Part shown: positions 39,325 to 49,776 of the stretch, in pieces | Layout of the letters: every line of letters starts with the position of its first letter | Numbering within the stretch: the stretch's first letter is position 1 | Origin: Cylindrotheca closterium | Taxonomy: Eukaryota > Bacillariophyta > Bacillariophyceae > Bacillariales > Bacillariaceae | Direction: 5' to 3' | DNA: 64,000 nt | NCBI GenBank assembly: GCA_933822405.4 | Contig: CAKOGP040001557.1 | Location: forward strand, 1 to 64,000 | The notes under the pieces: generated by a model | The model's input: the letters and a program-made list of their open reading frames with translations, nothing else | Told to the model about the DNA's origin: nothing | Databases searched by the model: none | Translations under genes and position numbers: made by a program

Positions 39325-40649
39325 TCATTTCATTTCCAGCAATTCATCTAATAAAGAGCTCAAGGCCTCTGCAAATCCATTCGGTTCCAGATCATCAAAT
39401 CCTCGATGAGGAACATGTAAAGGAAGTTCCTTGCGGTAGAGCTCTAAAATCTCATTGGGCACCAAAAAGGGTCTTTCAAAGGCAATAATGGGAGGAATGG
39501 TTCCCGACAATTTCCAGGTCGAATCGGGTGGACTCTTGAAATAATTCACGTAATTCTTGCCCTTGATCCTGGCAATCGGCAGCAAAATCACTCCGCAGGC
39601 ACGTTCGGCCGCATAGAATTTCCGATCGTCCCCAATTTGATTGGGTTGAAATTTTGTTTTGTTCTTGTAGGGCCGTAGCGGATAGGGCATGCCACCCTTG
39701 CCCAACATGCGGAATCGAATCTTGTCGTAATATTGTTCATAGTTGGTACTAGTGGTGCTGTTTGAATCGTCATCATCATTGTTTTCAAAAAAGGGTGTCA
39801 CCAACCGCCAATTCCGCCGCCATATGGATCCAATGGTACACAAGTCAATCCGATCGTCTCGTTTGTCTTGTTCGGCAGGATCCAAATCAAAAATGGGCAA
39901 GGAGGATGGTACAAAGTATCGTTCAAAGTGTGGTGACATTTGAATGCTATTGGGTATCGAATCCGTCCAATTGCACTTTCCATGATGGATGCAAACATTG
40001 TGATTGTCGTGATTGTTGTTGTTGTTGTTCGTTATTAGCCAATCGCGCGTGGCAGCATCGCATCCACAAGTGACTTGAATCACAACATCCCAATTGGTTC
40101 GATTATTGGAGCGTCCCAAATAGGCCGGACCAAGGGTTCTTGTCACGTTCAGGTTGTCTGTGATACTAGTCCCGGCCACCCGGTCATTCATATCGGCCAA
40201 CCAAGACTTGGCGCGTACCTTTCCACTGGCCTTGGCATCGAATTCAAAATTCAAATGATATGGATTGCATTGCGCATTCTTGGTCTTGTGGTTGTTGTTA
40301 TCGTTGTTGTTGGTAGTAGTCACCAAATTGAGATATTCGTAGGGTATCTGTTTGGCAATGGATTCCATGACTTCGTAATGACTATATGCATTATATATTT
40401 TAATATACATACATATATGTATTACAAAAATAAATGTGAGTGAAGACGAAAACAATGATATCCGAATTGCCAAAATTCAATAGTGAGCAATCATATAATA
40501 ATATATATATATATATATATAAGACTTACACTTCCACCATGTTATAAACTCGAATTTGACACGCTGGGTACTTTTCATAATATTCCGGTGGTTCCTTTGG
40601 TAGTTTTGTTGTCGGCCGAGGAGAAGCATCGTCGTTTATCATTGTCTCG

Positions 40650-40683
<34 letters not shown>

Positions 40684-40978
40684 TTGCCTCTGCTGAGGTC
40701 CGATTCGCATGCAATGGCAACAATAATGACTTTGTCGACGAGTTCTCCTCCTTCTTTTGTCGAGTAATGCTCATGTTGGCAGTAGTCGTTTCCAACACTC
40801 TTTCTACTGCTTTTTCATTGCGAAAAGAGGACAACAAAAGCAAAATGCCGAGGATTATGACAAACTTGGCGTTGCGACTGAGCGTAGTACTACTACTACT
40901 AGTACTAGTAGTAAGGCGATTCTCCGTGTCATTTGTTGTTGTTGCTGTTGTTGTTGTTGTTGTATTCTCCTCCATCAT
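39325..40978 (-). CDS. Type II membrane protein, glycosyltransferase-like, copy 2 (501 aa)
   Basis: Exons 40978-40530 and 40381-39325. The 148-bp intron contains an (AT)n microsatellite and has the same phase and position (PACQIRVYNMVEV-HYEVMESI) as in copy 1. The stem is long and dominated by Thr runs (encoded by GTT repeats on the plus strand). Membrane anchor NAKFVIILGILLLLSSF at about 35-50. The lumenal domain matches copy 1 across its length (SWLADMNDRV, CGCDAATRDWL, CIHHGKCNWTDSIPN, MSPHFERYFVPSSLP, GSIWRRNW, YFKSPPDSTWKLSGTIPPII), with an extra Asp/Asn/Ser-rich insert. Tandem same-strand duplicate of 38381-36853. Reading exon 2 alone from its own upstream ATG would give a false 382-aa protein. 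Confidence 0.72.
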
Positions 40979-41609
40979 GATGATGACTATAATGAAGAAC
41001 TACTCGTATATTCGAATGGGTAAGAGCCTAAAAGTCGTAGGCACAGTATCATTTGCAATTGTCATTCCTCATGGTCATTTTACTAAAAATGTGTTGTGGA
41101 ATGTTTTGCATGGGGATGATATACCGGTATTATGGTACCGGTACCGGTATGCATGCAGTATAGTTAGATTGGGACGATACGTTGGACTTCATTACAGTCG
41201 AAAGGGTCAAAGCTTCTTATTTGATGTCATTGGAATCGGAATTCGAAAGCTGGCATCGCTGACGTGACTTCCTCTCTTTTATTGAAGAGAGGCTCACGTC
41301 CGGATCCCATAATTCTGGAAAGGCTTACGTCATGGGAATTCCGATCCCTATATTTTGGAAAGTTCAACGGCCCAATGAAATACAGTATGTTGGATCCGCC
41401 GGCCGGGTGCAAGAACATTCGAATCCTAAAAATAAGTTTGGTGGGTTTGCATCTTCCACGCGACTCACTCCAATCGGTATCTTCAACAAAACAAGACACA
41501 CGCATACCAGTACGGTACCGTTACCCATCAGAATCCTAACATACGGTATCCAAAGACATCACAATCATTACCACCTAACTTGAACCACAGAACAAAACGA
41601 ATACCAATC
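40979..41609. other. Intergenic region and promoter of small secreted protein 2
   Basis: Divergent promoters of GT-like copy 2 (minus) and the small secreted gene (plus). It contains a GGTACC/ACCGGT cluster at 41121-41150 and a long imperfect palindrome at 41261-41300. Nothing codes here as far as can be seen. Confidence 0.55.
41261..41300. promoter_or_regulatory. 40-bp palindrome with ACGTGA/TCACGT ends
   Basis: The outer arms GACGTGA and TCACGTC and inner arms CCTCTCTT and AAGAGAGG pair around a TTATTG loop, with only CTT versus C unpaired between them. It lies about 310 bp upstream of the small secreted gene at 41610. ACGT cores suit bZIP binding; alternatively it is a terminal-repeat remnant. 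No experimental basis. Confidence 0.5.
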
Positions 41610-42046
41610 ATGATGAATTCCAAGCTTCTTTCTCTTTTGGTCGTTGTCCTTGTTGCCACATTGGCATCAGCTCGAAGATCTTCTCCATCATCTGGTGTTC
41701 GAGGTAAATAAGCATTATCCGAAAGGTTGCGGGATTACTCCTTGGATTCATTCATTCATTCATTCGTGTTCTCATTCATTTCATTTCATTCCATCTTCCA
41801 TCGATCAATATTTCAGCCTTTTGGGGTCGCCACCACCGAGTCTCCATTCCCAAATTGTTTGACAATCGTCAAGTCATCAACAACAATTACAATTACAACA
41901 GTATTATGGAATCCAAGATGGTCGCTTTCACGACATCCTCCTCCTCATCATCATCGACAGCAGACGAAGATGACCATGTGGGCCAACCAATCAAAAAGCT
42001 TCACACTCAAGAGGAATTGGTCTATCTTTCCTTTCATGGATTCTAA
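41610..42046 (+). CDS. Small secreted protein (107 aa), member 2
   Basis: Exons 41610-41703 and 41817-42046. The 113-bp intron has donor GTAAAT and acceptor ATATTTCAG, with the same phase-1 junction as the gene at 35575. Signal peptide MMNSKLLSLLVVVLVATLASA; then a short Arg/Ser stretch and AFWGRHHRVSIPKLFDNRQV. An Asn/Tyr-rich segment, Ser run and acidic patch (TADEDDHVGQP) precede the C-terminus EELVYLSFHGF. The shared W..P..F.N.RQV core, size and gene structure make it a paralogue of 35575-36050; the two bracket the GT-like pair. Function unknown; it could be a secreted wall or matrix peptide. Confidence 0.7.
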
Positions 42047-42632
42047 AAAGAAGAACGAGGTCCACATGAAAAAGGGCAAAACCAACCACGTCTAAAGAAA
42101 GGAAAAAGTGGACCGTCCTTGGAGCTACTACTACTATTACAGAAGTGGTCGATACATATACACAACACGCAAGAACAAATCCCGACGACTGCTGCTTTAC
42201 TGGTCCACATTCATATTGACGAGCGATGGTTTATACTACCTACATCCACTGCTCTGCATCAAAATCATCATCATCATGAAGGGAACAACATGCTCGCTAG
42301 CTGGCTATGGAATGAATCTCAATACTGTACATTATATAAATTAATACATTATTATTGTTTTATAATACCTTGTATGTGGAACAAAAAACATAATTTTGCA
42401 GTATACTACAGCACACACAGAGTATAATGTCAATCATTGGAGCAATTTCGAATCATCTTCATCGGGAGTCCAGATCATTGAAGAAACTTCCATGGCAATG
42501 TCTTCCAAGAAGAGTGTAAGACGTCACCAAAACAAAATCTCGTCTGGACTATCATGTGTGATAGTAGTTATGATGGTTATGATGGGTGGTGGTGGTGGTG
42601 GGTTATTCTATATTGATTGATGATCATTATGA
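42047..42632. other. Intergenic region between convergent genes
   Basis: 3' flanks of the small secreted gene and the ankyrin gene. GGTGGTGGTGGTGG run near 42587-42601. No gene is supported. Confidence 0.55.
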
Positions 42633-43385
42633 TCATGGTGAGCACATTGGTAGATTCAATGTTTTGGGTAGGATCATGTGTTGTCTGTCCTCAAGGTACT
42701 TGTTCCATTCAGGCCAGTGGTCCTTGCGAGCATAGTTCAGCGGTGTGTGTCCTCGCTTATCAGGAAGCAATAGTAGATCAGGACACTTGTTCAAAATGAG
42801 ATCTACGAGTTCACAATTCACTGTGGGGGTCCAAAAGGCATCGTGCAACGGGCTTCGGCCCATATCATCTCGAATATTCAATGGAACCCCCGCTTCGTAC
42901 ACCAAGAGTTTCACAACAGGCGATAGACTCTTGCGGCAGGCCAAATGCAGCAACGATTCGCCAAATCGATTGGAACATTTGAGTGGTCGGTTGGATTTGT
43001 AAAAGCTTCGAAGAGTTTCCAAATCGGAATCTCGGATCGCACGCAAAACTTCCTGATCGTAAGCTTCGAGTTCCGCTTCTGTAATGACATCATCGAAAAA
43101 GGTGTTGGCTTTTTCAACGGCGATGGCAGTAGTACCATCGACTCCTTGCCTCCGTAGCATGGAAAGCAAAGAAATCTGAGGATCGACAGTGCTATCATTG
43201 GTGGCTTGACTATTACTTCTACCCACAATACGAACCGCTCGCCGATGGTGAGTATGAGCACCGGCGGAAGCTGCTCCTGCTGGATTGACTTCGGATAGCT
43301 TTCGTTTCTTGACCAACGAGGGGCCTTGCTCAGGATAAATGCTAGGGAGGTCGCTCACTTGCATGGTATTATGATTGTTTTGCAT
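42633..43385 (-). CDS. Ankyrin-repeat protein (250 aa)
   Basis: Intronless. The N-terminal third is basic and disordered, with KKRKLSE (a likely NLS) and HHRRAVRIVGRS. A helix-rich segment follows (ISLLSMLRRQG, EAELEAYDQEVLRAI), then three to four ankyrin repeats: DLETLRSFYKSNRPLKCSNR, FGESLLHLACRKSLSPVVKL, MGRSPLHDAFWTPTVNCELV, RGHTPLNYARKDHWPEWNKY. Ankyrin repeats mediate protein binding. Similar small nuclear-type ankyrin proteins with a FF-(D)-x-acidic helix before the repeats are frequent in diatoms as I recall, but no role is known. The region just upstream of the ATG is an unusual pentanucleotide microsatellite. Confidence 0.85.
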   Translation of the reverse strand: MQNNHNTMQVSDLPSIYPEQGPSLVKKRKLSEVNPAGAASAGAHTHHRRAVRIVGRSNSQATNDSTVDPQISLLSMLRRQGVDGTTAIAVEKANTFFDDVITEAELEAYDQEVLRAIRDSDLETLRSFYKSNRPLKCSNRFGESLLHLACRKSLSPVVKLLVYEAGVPLNIRDDMGRSPLHDAFWTPTVNCELVDLILNKCPDLLLLPDKRGHTPLNYARKDHWPEWNKYLEDRQHMILPKTLNLPMCSP

Positions 43386-43390
43386 GATAT

Positions 43391-43515
43391 TTGTTTTGTT
43401 TTGTTTTGTTGCTGTTGCGTTTTGTTTTGTTTTGTTTTGTTTTGTTTTGTTTTGTTTTGTTTTGTTTTGTTGTGTTGTGTTGTGTTGTGTTGTGTTGTGT
43501 TGTGTTGTGTTGCGT
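43391..43515. repeat. Pentanucleotide microsatellite (TTTTG)n-(TTGTG)n
   Basis: An interrupted array of TTTTG units (43391-43470), then TTGTG units (to about 43515), followed by TTGTTGCTG. On the minus strand it is (CAAAA)n/(CACAA)n and begins within ~10 bp of the ankyrin start codon, so it would lie in the 5' leader or core promoter of that gene. Confidence 0.9.
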
Positions 43516-45004
43516 TGTTGCTGTTATTGTGCGAACAATCCTCAGCTTTCAAAGATGATGAAATTGATTGAGAAAGGTTCGAGGTTTGCGTTCTATACAC
43601 ACAACTTGTGCAAGATGGAATTGATGTTTTTTTCATAAATTACGTGGCGCAAAAACCAGCTCTTTGACGTGGTGGATTATTTAGCCACAAATTCGTTTTG
43701 ATCGGTGGTTCGACACGCTATCTTCAACCAATTTCGGTTAAGAAAACTGGTTGATTTCTCCGTATTCTCTGGAGAACATCCAAAATATAGGTCTTTCATT
43801 GGCCATTGATTAATTCGTACATTATTCTCCATCATTTCAAGTGTGCGTTTGTTGGTCGCAAAAGCGCAAAGAGCTATTCTCTGAGTGCGTGTCACAAAAT
43901 CCACGATCGTGGTGCGAGTGTCAAACAAATCCAAAACCGTAACGCTTGCATGGTATTATAATAAAAAATATATATTGAATATATGCAGCTGCTCACATAC
44001 GTTGCATGCATACTAACGTCTTCGTTTTATCATTGATTGGTGCAAAGCATGTGCCGTCAGAATCTTTTTCACTCCGACAAAGATCTTCAATCATCGTCGT
44101 CCGCAATCCTGACGAATAAACAAAAAGTACTGTAAACATCATTATCTGCACTTCCCCCTCACCAGCCAGACGACGACGTGCACAAGAACAGGTTGCAAAA
44201 ATATGGCGCTAATTCATGTCTACCAATTATCGATAGTAATGATGAAGGGCCCATTTCAGCTCGAGCTGGCTACGATCTAGAACAGTATGGCTAGAGTGCA
44301 TAGAACGAATGGATCTCCTTCGTTTCAAAAAACCACTCAGATTCAGGAACTGAACAAAAGTGACTTTGTAGTACGCACGAGGATTGATTCTATTCTCTCC
44401 TCTGCCAGTCTTTTTGATTCTAAAAGATTGATTGCTGGAAGTGCTTAGCTCGTCAGCTCCAAATCCAATTCCAATGTTTGTGACTGAGCCCTGCTCCTTT
44501 AAAATTTCTAGTTTCATTGATCCATTCTGTGGGTATCATCCCTGCTTGACCTGCAGCAATTGTCGATCGGCGAATCAAAGAAAAGGCTGGGACTGAATAC
44601 CGACAATCTACCAAGCCGCTTTGATTGACCAGAAAGCTTTTTAGACAGCTATTCCTCAGAAATGCAGCGACGTTTCAGTGACAGAAAGTGCTGTGCCGCT
44701 CGTTGCTCCAAAACCATTGAATCATGTTCGATTGCAGCAACGAGCCTTAAAAGAAATATTAAGACCACCGTGGCCCGTCCAGAGAAATGCCAAAACCGTG
44801 GCCCTTCCAGAGAAATGAGACCGAAAGTATAGCAAATCCCTCAACTGTGGCGTTTGCAGTACATCAAGTCCTCGCCAAGTGATATCCATCGCATCTTTTG
44901 AATGGATAGGCATGCTAGCGTCTGCTGAGCCGCTGTGTCGAATGATCGATATGGTGGTCGGCGTCCTATTCCTTTGCTTCCATCCATTTTACTGGTAAAT
45001 CTCT
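43516..45004. other. Intergenic region with two weak minus-strand open frames
   Basis: Two minus-strand frames look somewhat protein-like. 43934-43677, without an ATG, reads TVLDLFDTRTTIVDF and RTLEMMENNVRINQW. 44517-44227, with ATG, encodes 96 aa (MKLEILKEQGSVTNIGIGFG and on). Neither matches a family I know, and no splice pair links them convincingly. They may be relics. An 18-bp partial repeat (CGTGGCCCxTCCAGAGAAATG) occurs twice near 44770-44820. Confidence 0.4.
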
Positions 45005-45663
45005 TCAATCAATGTTCTGAACCAATGAAAGTAATGAATGCAATTCTTCCACCAATTTGGGATCTTTGTCATTCTCCAAAATCCGTTGCCGATATACTTT
45101 TCGAATGCGAGCCATGGTCGAGAGTTTGGCTGTTCGGGCTGACCCATTGACGGAAATGACAGACGCCACCAGAGTTGGTCGTCGATCAAGTTGTGCCAAG
45201 GCTCGTTTGGTACTCGATCCAGTCATGCTGTCGTCTTTAGTCGTAGTTGCCGCAATGGCAGCCACATCGTCTGCAATGTTTCGAGTCAACATAGTAATGC
45301 TACAGCGAACCATATTGCAAAACTCTCTGGGTACTCGAAGTAGGACCAATCGAGTGGTGGAATTGACAAAGCGTACTTATAACGAAAAGAATTAGGCACA
45401 TGATCAATCAAGCATTAGAAGGCCAATATCAATGATTTAATGCAACCCAACATAAGTTTATTTGCTTGTCATCAAAGCAAAGCAGCAAACGCACCTTGAG
45501 TCTCCATAGCCGCCCCATCGGCTGCTACTCCAAAGCAAGAGGAAATGGATTGACGAATCATCAACGCGAATTCCTTCTTGGACGGAAATGACGTATTTTT
45601 GTTGTCATGTTGCTTACTGAAATCCACTTGAACTAAGATCCATCTTGCCTTATGTCTCACCAT
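45005..45663 (-). CDS. POP5: RNase P/MRP protein subunit POP5
   Basis: Subunit of the ribonucleoproteins that mature tRNA 5' ends and rRNA; acts in the nucleus/nucleolus. Two exons: 45663-45495 and 45375-45005, with a 119-bp intron (donor GTGCGT, acceptor TTATAAG). The joined protein is 179 aa. It opens MVRHKARWILVQVDF, the hallmark POP5 start. It continues with FALMIRQSISSCFGVAADGA, then METQ-V-RFVNSTTRLVLLR across the junction (equivalent to VKYxNxxTxxxIIR of POP5), VPREFCNMVRCSITMLTR, and ASVISVNGSARTAK (equivalent to the conserved GTIR-type end). A ~35-aa charged C-terminal extension follows. Length is close to yeast and human POP5. Neither exon alone is recognisable without the splice. 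Confidence 0.88.
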
Positions 45664-46074
45664 GATGAAAACACTACTTCTGAGATGCCTTGCAAGTTGC
45701 TAATGTGTTTTATGTTGTAGGTTGTAGGTTGTTGTTCATCATACTGTACATAATCTTCTGTTTCAAAACATCACGCGTTATTATTGGATGGCTTCTCGCG
45801 TCTGTATGGTGTACGAGAACCACGTGTATTCGTGTGAGTCATTGCAGCTGGGCCTGAGCAAGATTACTGAGGTTGCGCAAGCAAGAAAGAAGCTTTCGTT
45901 GACACTGCATGAAACTTATGGAACTCGCATCCTGAGAGTTCCTTTCGAACCCCGACTTCAGTTTTTACTTATTGTTGCGCCAGATCAGTTCCAAAACATC
46001 ACCATATACTGTATCCAACTCTTGGAGGAACCTCCTCGGCATTCCTGTGGGACTTCACGAAACAGAACCATCAT

Positions 46075-46654
46075 CATGTCACAAAACCAAAACAAGCGAC
46101 ATTTTCAAACTTGCACACAAATAAAAACAATGAACAAGATCTCTCAATCAGTGGTCAAGTCCACTCGCCGTGGCAGCTTTCAAGAACTCAAGAAGGCATC
46201 TCGAAAGGCAGTTGCCTTTGACCAAAGCGTCCTAGTCTTCGAGGTCGATCATAGCGTCACCGAAGAGGAACGCAATGATATGTTCTACACCGATGAAGAT
46301 ATGAGATCCTTCAAGACAGAGATCTGGAGATTTCAAGAACTCGCTGAGAATAGCTTTTCCCAGCAAATGATGTCTTCGCCAACAGCATCTGCTGCTGATG
46401 CCGACACTTGGTGCCCTGCCTGTTATTCAGGCCTAGAAGGATTCCTAAATCCCGAGCACAAGATGAAGCACCGACTCCAGGGTGTCTTGTCAGTTCTGAT
46501 GGAACAAGATAGACAATACAAGGAACAAGGCCTCTTCACCCCAGTCGATTTTGAATCCATGTCTCATTCTTACCACATGGCATCCAAAGAGAGCCAGGAG
46601 GAAGCTCACCAAAGAGCATTGACTCACCGCAAGGTTGTAAGCATGGCTGCTTAA
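46075..46654 (+). CDS. Tandem RVxF/GLEGFLHPEHK family, copy A
   Basis: First and most diverged of eight tandem copies. The frame is open from ATG 45788, but homology to the other copies begins near MNKISQSVVKSTRRG (ATG 46132), so the start is uncertain; 46075 (MSQNQNKRH) is used here. It has KAVAFDQSVLVFE (RVxF-like with one spacer), EERNDMFYTDEDMRSF, a copy-specific insert with two Cys (WCPACYS), and the family core GLEGFLNPEHKMKHRLQGVL, SVLMEQDRQYKEQGLF, FESMSHSYHMASKESQEEAH and the VVSMAA end. The conserved 3' element follows at 46704. Function unknown. Confidence 0.75.
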
Positions 46655-47716
46655 GTTTTGCCGTTGGGGCGATTGTGGGCCCCATAGAGTCTGAAACAAA
46701 TCACACAATTTTGATAGACAATAATAGAGCAATACAAACAGAATATATAATAAAATGATACAATTTAAATGACTAGTCCTAGCTATTTCAAAATACCAGT
46801 AGAAGACAGGAGATTTGTCTGTAGCGAGCTGCAGTGTTTCAATCGACAATCGGCATTTGTTTTTCAAAACCTTTGGGGATTGCTAAATGGCGTCAGTTTG
46901 TTCTGAAATAGCCTAATAAGTGTTTGTTGCTGATTGTCAATAGATGTTCCAGCGTGGGTTGAGCGGTCATTCGATGGCTGTTGTTCGAAGGCTTTTGATA
47001 TTGTACCGGTATTGTTTCGTGCAAGTGGAGCGGATTGAGTGTCCAATGCACTGACAATATTTTTCATTCCGTTTTCGCTCGATCCTTGTCGACAATCATA
47101 AATATTATAAAATGAAAGCCATACTACTGTCAATGTTTCCTCTTACATATATCCACATTCACTCAGAGCGAGTGTCCATACATTCTCATATATATACCAT
47201 CACTGACTCATGACTCGCTCCTGTGATACTCAGTCCTTACTATTGATCTGCAACCACAACGGTGTATCCAAAGGAATCGATGATACTCAAAAGACTCTTG
47301 TGACACAGGTTTGGCTTCTTATCGGTTGACAGCATATTTCCTCTTTGCTGACCAAACAAGATACGAGGCTGCGCAGGCGTTTGCTGACCAGCCAAGAGGC
47401 AGGCGTTTTACTCCACCAACACACCGCGCGGTATTTTCATTCTGCTAAATTCTGCCGTAGAATGCGTATACTGTACGTGTACCTGAAAGTGCACGTGTAT
47501 TATCTCCACAACATTTAGCCATCACGCACCACGTGCGACCCTTTCTGTCGCAGACCGACACTTTTACCCCGCCCAAAAAATACATTTAGCCACGACTAGC
47601 GACCAGCTCACATAATTCTTGTCTTAGTCATACGGCGCACTCAAGTTTTGATACGATTAGTTGACTCTCACAACTTTTAGAATTCAGAAATCTCATCACT
47701 CCTTCACTCACTCAAT
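46655..47716. other. Spacer between family copies A and B
   Basis: Holds the 3' element of copy A (46704) and the promoter of copy B. No other gene is seen. TACCGGTATTG at 47004 belongs to the dispersed GGTACC/ACCGGT group. Confidence 0.55.
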
Positions 47717-48349
47717 ATGATTCATCAACAACAATCAAATCTACTTTCATCTCATGTCTCTCTCTCAGAATCCACCAAGAGCACCATGAGAACTACAAGG
47801 AAATCGAAAAGAAGATCGAACACAACAAAGAAGGTCTCCTTCAGTAGTAACGTTCTTGTCTGTGAAGACGACAGCTTTTCCCAAGCAGAGCGAAACCAGA
47901 TGCATTATACCAGAGAAGATTTCAGCTCTTTCACTGGAGCGGTCCTACAGTACATCGACAGTGTTCGCCGGATTGAGCATCAGTCTTCACAACCATACTC
48001 CTCGACTCTTCTTTCCACGGGACTAGAAGGTTTCCTTCACCCCGAGCACAAGATGAAACATCGACTACAGGGTGTTCTTGCTGTTCTGATGGAACAAGAT
48101 AGACAATATATGGAACAAGGCCTCTTCACTCCAGTTGACTTTGATTCCATGTCTCATGTTTACCACATTGCATGCCAAGAGAGTCAACAAGAAGCCCATC
48201 AAAGAGCACTCTTGACAGAGCAAAAGCTGAAAAGCGAGGCTTTCTTTGCTCCCAAGTCTCAAGTTTACAACTTTACACCTCAAGAGAGTCAAGAAGAAGT
48301 TAACCAAAGATCCCTGGTTCAACGCAGGGTGGTCAGCATGGCTGCCTAA
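47717..48349 (+). CDS. Tandem family, copy B (210 aa)
   Basis: Starts MIHQQQSNLLSSHVSLSEST like other copies. KKVSFSSNVLVCEDDSFSQ fits an RVxF motif with a following VLV; then ERNQMHYTREDF and GLEGFLHPEHKMKHRLQGVL. It is longer than its relatives because the C-terminal block is partly duplicated: EAHQRALLTEQKLKSEAFFA is followed by a second PQESQEEVNQRS...RRVVSMAA. The 3' element is at 48410. Confidence 0.8.
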   Translation: MIHQQQSNLLSSHVSLSESTKSTMRTTRKSKRRSNTTKKVSFSSNVLVCEDDSFSQAERNQMHYTREDFSSFTGAVLQYIDSVRRIEHQSSQPYSSTLLSTGLEGFLHPEHKMKHRLQGVLAVLMEQDRQYMEQGLFTPVDFDSMSHVYHIACQESQQEAHQRALLTEQKLKSEAFFAPKSQVYNFTPQESQEEVNQRSLVQRRVVSMAA

Positions 48350-49248
48350 GTTTTCATGCTTGGAAGCCAGACTAGTGGCTATATACTGCTGTGGCCTGTG
48401 GGATGATCGCACAATTTTGATAGAAAATACTATGCTAATACAAAGGAATATAATACAATAATACCAAAAGACACCATTCATGACTATGTAGTAGAAGCCT
48501 TGATTGTTTCCTGATTTCATAATACAGCCAAGTATGCCACCTTATGGTGTCATTACGTGGCTTACAAATTCTAAACAGCACAGGCAGTTTCGCAGCTTTC
48601 AGGAAGTATACATCACTATTACTCCTATACTATTTTTCATTCCTGAAGGACCCCCCTATCTTTACCAACATTATTTACAATGGTAAAGTGTTATCATGGA
48701 ACAGTGACAATGATGGCAACAAAACAGTGCTCGAGGACGAGGAGAAGAATGGTCTGCGATCAGACGGATGATCGAGACGCATCTGTACTCCAAGCCAATC
48801 GCACTGTTTTTTGTCTTTCGCACAGTATTCGGTCGCTTGGCAGCCACACATCGAGGACACTACTTCAAAAGTTGTTGTGTTCGTTTTGATGTTGACACGA
48901 ATTTTCGCTCAAATGACGTTGGATGACAAGGATTCGTTCTGAACGCGTGAAAACATCGAAGCGTTTCGATTAGCACGTCAGCCCCAAGAATGAACATAAT
49001 TCCCCAGAGTTCTACCGTGAAGGCCAATAAAGCTTCAGTACTTAGTTTTGTGGAAATTCTACAATCCCCCAACTTCAAATCAAATTTGAAGAAAACCAAA
49101 ACAACTCATTCACTTCAGAAGCGGTCTCGACCCCGGGTCTGGAGTTCTATTCCTTTGAAATTCGAAGAAGAATCATCGAAGGGATGAATCAGTCATCCAC
49201 CCATCATCTCATAAATTCATAATCCAACAAATTCAAATTCAAATCAAC
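48350..49248. other. Spacer between family copies B and C
   Basis: No gene is supported. A minus-strand frame near 49099-48860 lacks recognisable content. The promoter of copy C presumably lies after about 49150. Confidence 0.55.
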
Positions 49249-49776
49249 ATGATTCATGATCAACAATCGAAGCTTCTTTCAACACAAAATTCTCTTTCGG
49301 AATCCTTCAAGAGCACCATCTGCACCAAGGAATCCAAATCACCAAGATCGAGCAAGAAAAGGAGGGTTTCCTTCAACCGCGACGTACTAGTCTGTAAAGA
49401 CGACAGCTATTCCCAAGAAGAACGAAAGCAAATGTACTACACAAGAGAAGAAATGCGATCCTTCATTGGAGCGATCCGACGATACCTACAAAGAGTTCAA
49501 CGGATCGAGAGTCGGTCGTCTCGAACATACTCCTCTCCTCTCATGGCCACAGGCCTAGAAGGTTTTCTTCACCCCGAACACAAGAAGAAGCACCGGCTCC
49601 AAGGAGTCCTCGCAGTTCTGATGGAACAAGAGAGACAATACAAGGAGCAAGGTCTTTTCACTCCAGTGGACTTTGATTCCATGTCTCACTCTTACCACCT
49701 GGCATCGCAAGAGAGTCAAGATGAAGCCCACCAAAGAGCATTGACGCAGCACAAGGTGGTAAGCATGGCTGCCTAA
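49249..49776 (+). CDS. Tandem family, copy C (175 aa)
   Basis: Intact. MIHDQQSKLLSTQNSLSESF; KKRRVSFNRDVLVCKDDSYS with RVSF; ERKQMYYTREEMRSFIGAIR; GLEGFLHPEHKKKHRLQGVL; and the conserved tail to VVSMAA. 3' element at 49848. The short N-terminus has no signal peptide or membrane segment, so the protein is probably soluble and nucleocytoplasmic. Confidence 0.82.
   Translation: MIHDQQSKLLSTQNSLSESFKSTICTKESKSPRSSKKRRVSFNRDVLVCKDDSYSQEERKQMYYTREEMRSFIGAIRRYLQRVQRIESRSSRTYSSPLMATGLEGFLHPEHKKKHRLQGVLAVLMEQERQYKEQGLFTPVDFDSMSHSYHLASQESQDEAHQRALTQHKVVSMAA

Noticed and set aside
39325..40473. Independent 382-aa protein starting at 40473
   Set aside because: The stretch 40473-40382 is intron; homology and phase with the neighbouring paralogue show exon 2 begins at 40381.
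43326..43638. Cys/Phe/Val-rich ORFs across the pentanucleotide microsatellite
   Set aside because: Low-complexity translations of (TTTTG)n and (TTGTG)n.
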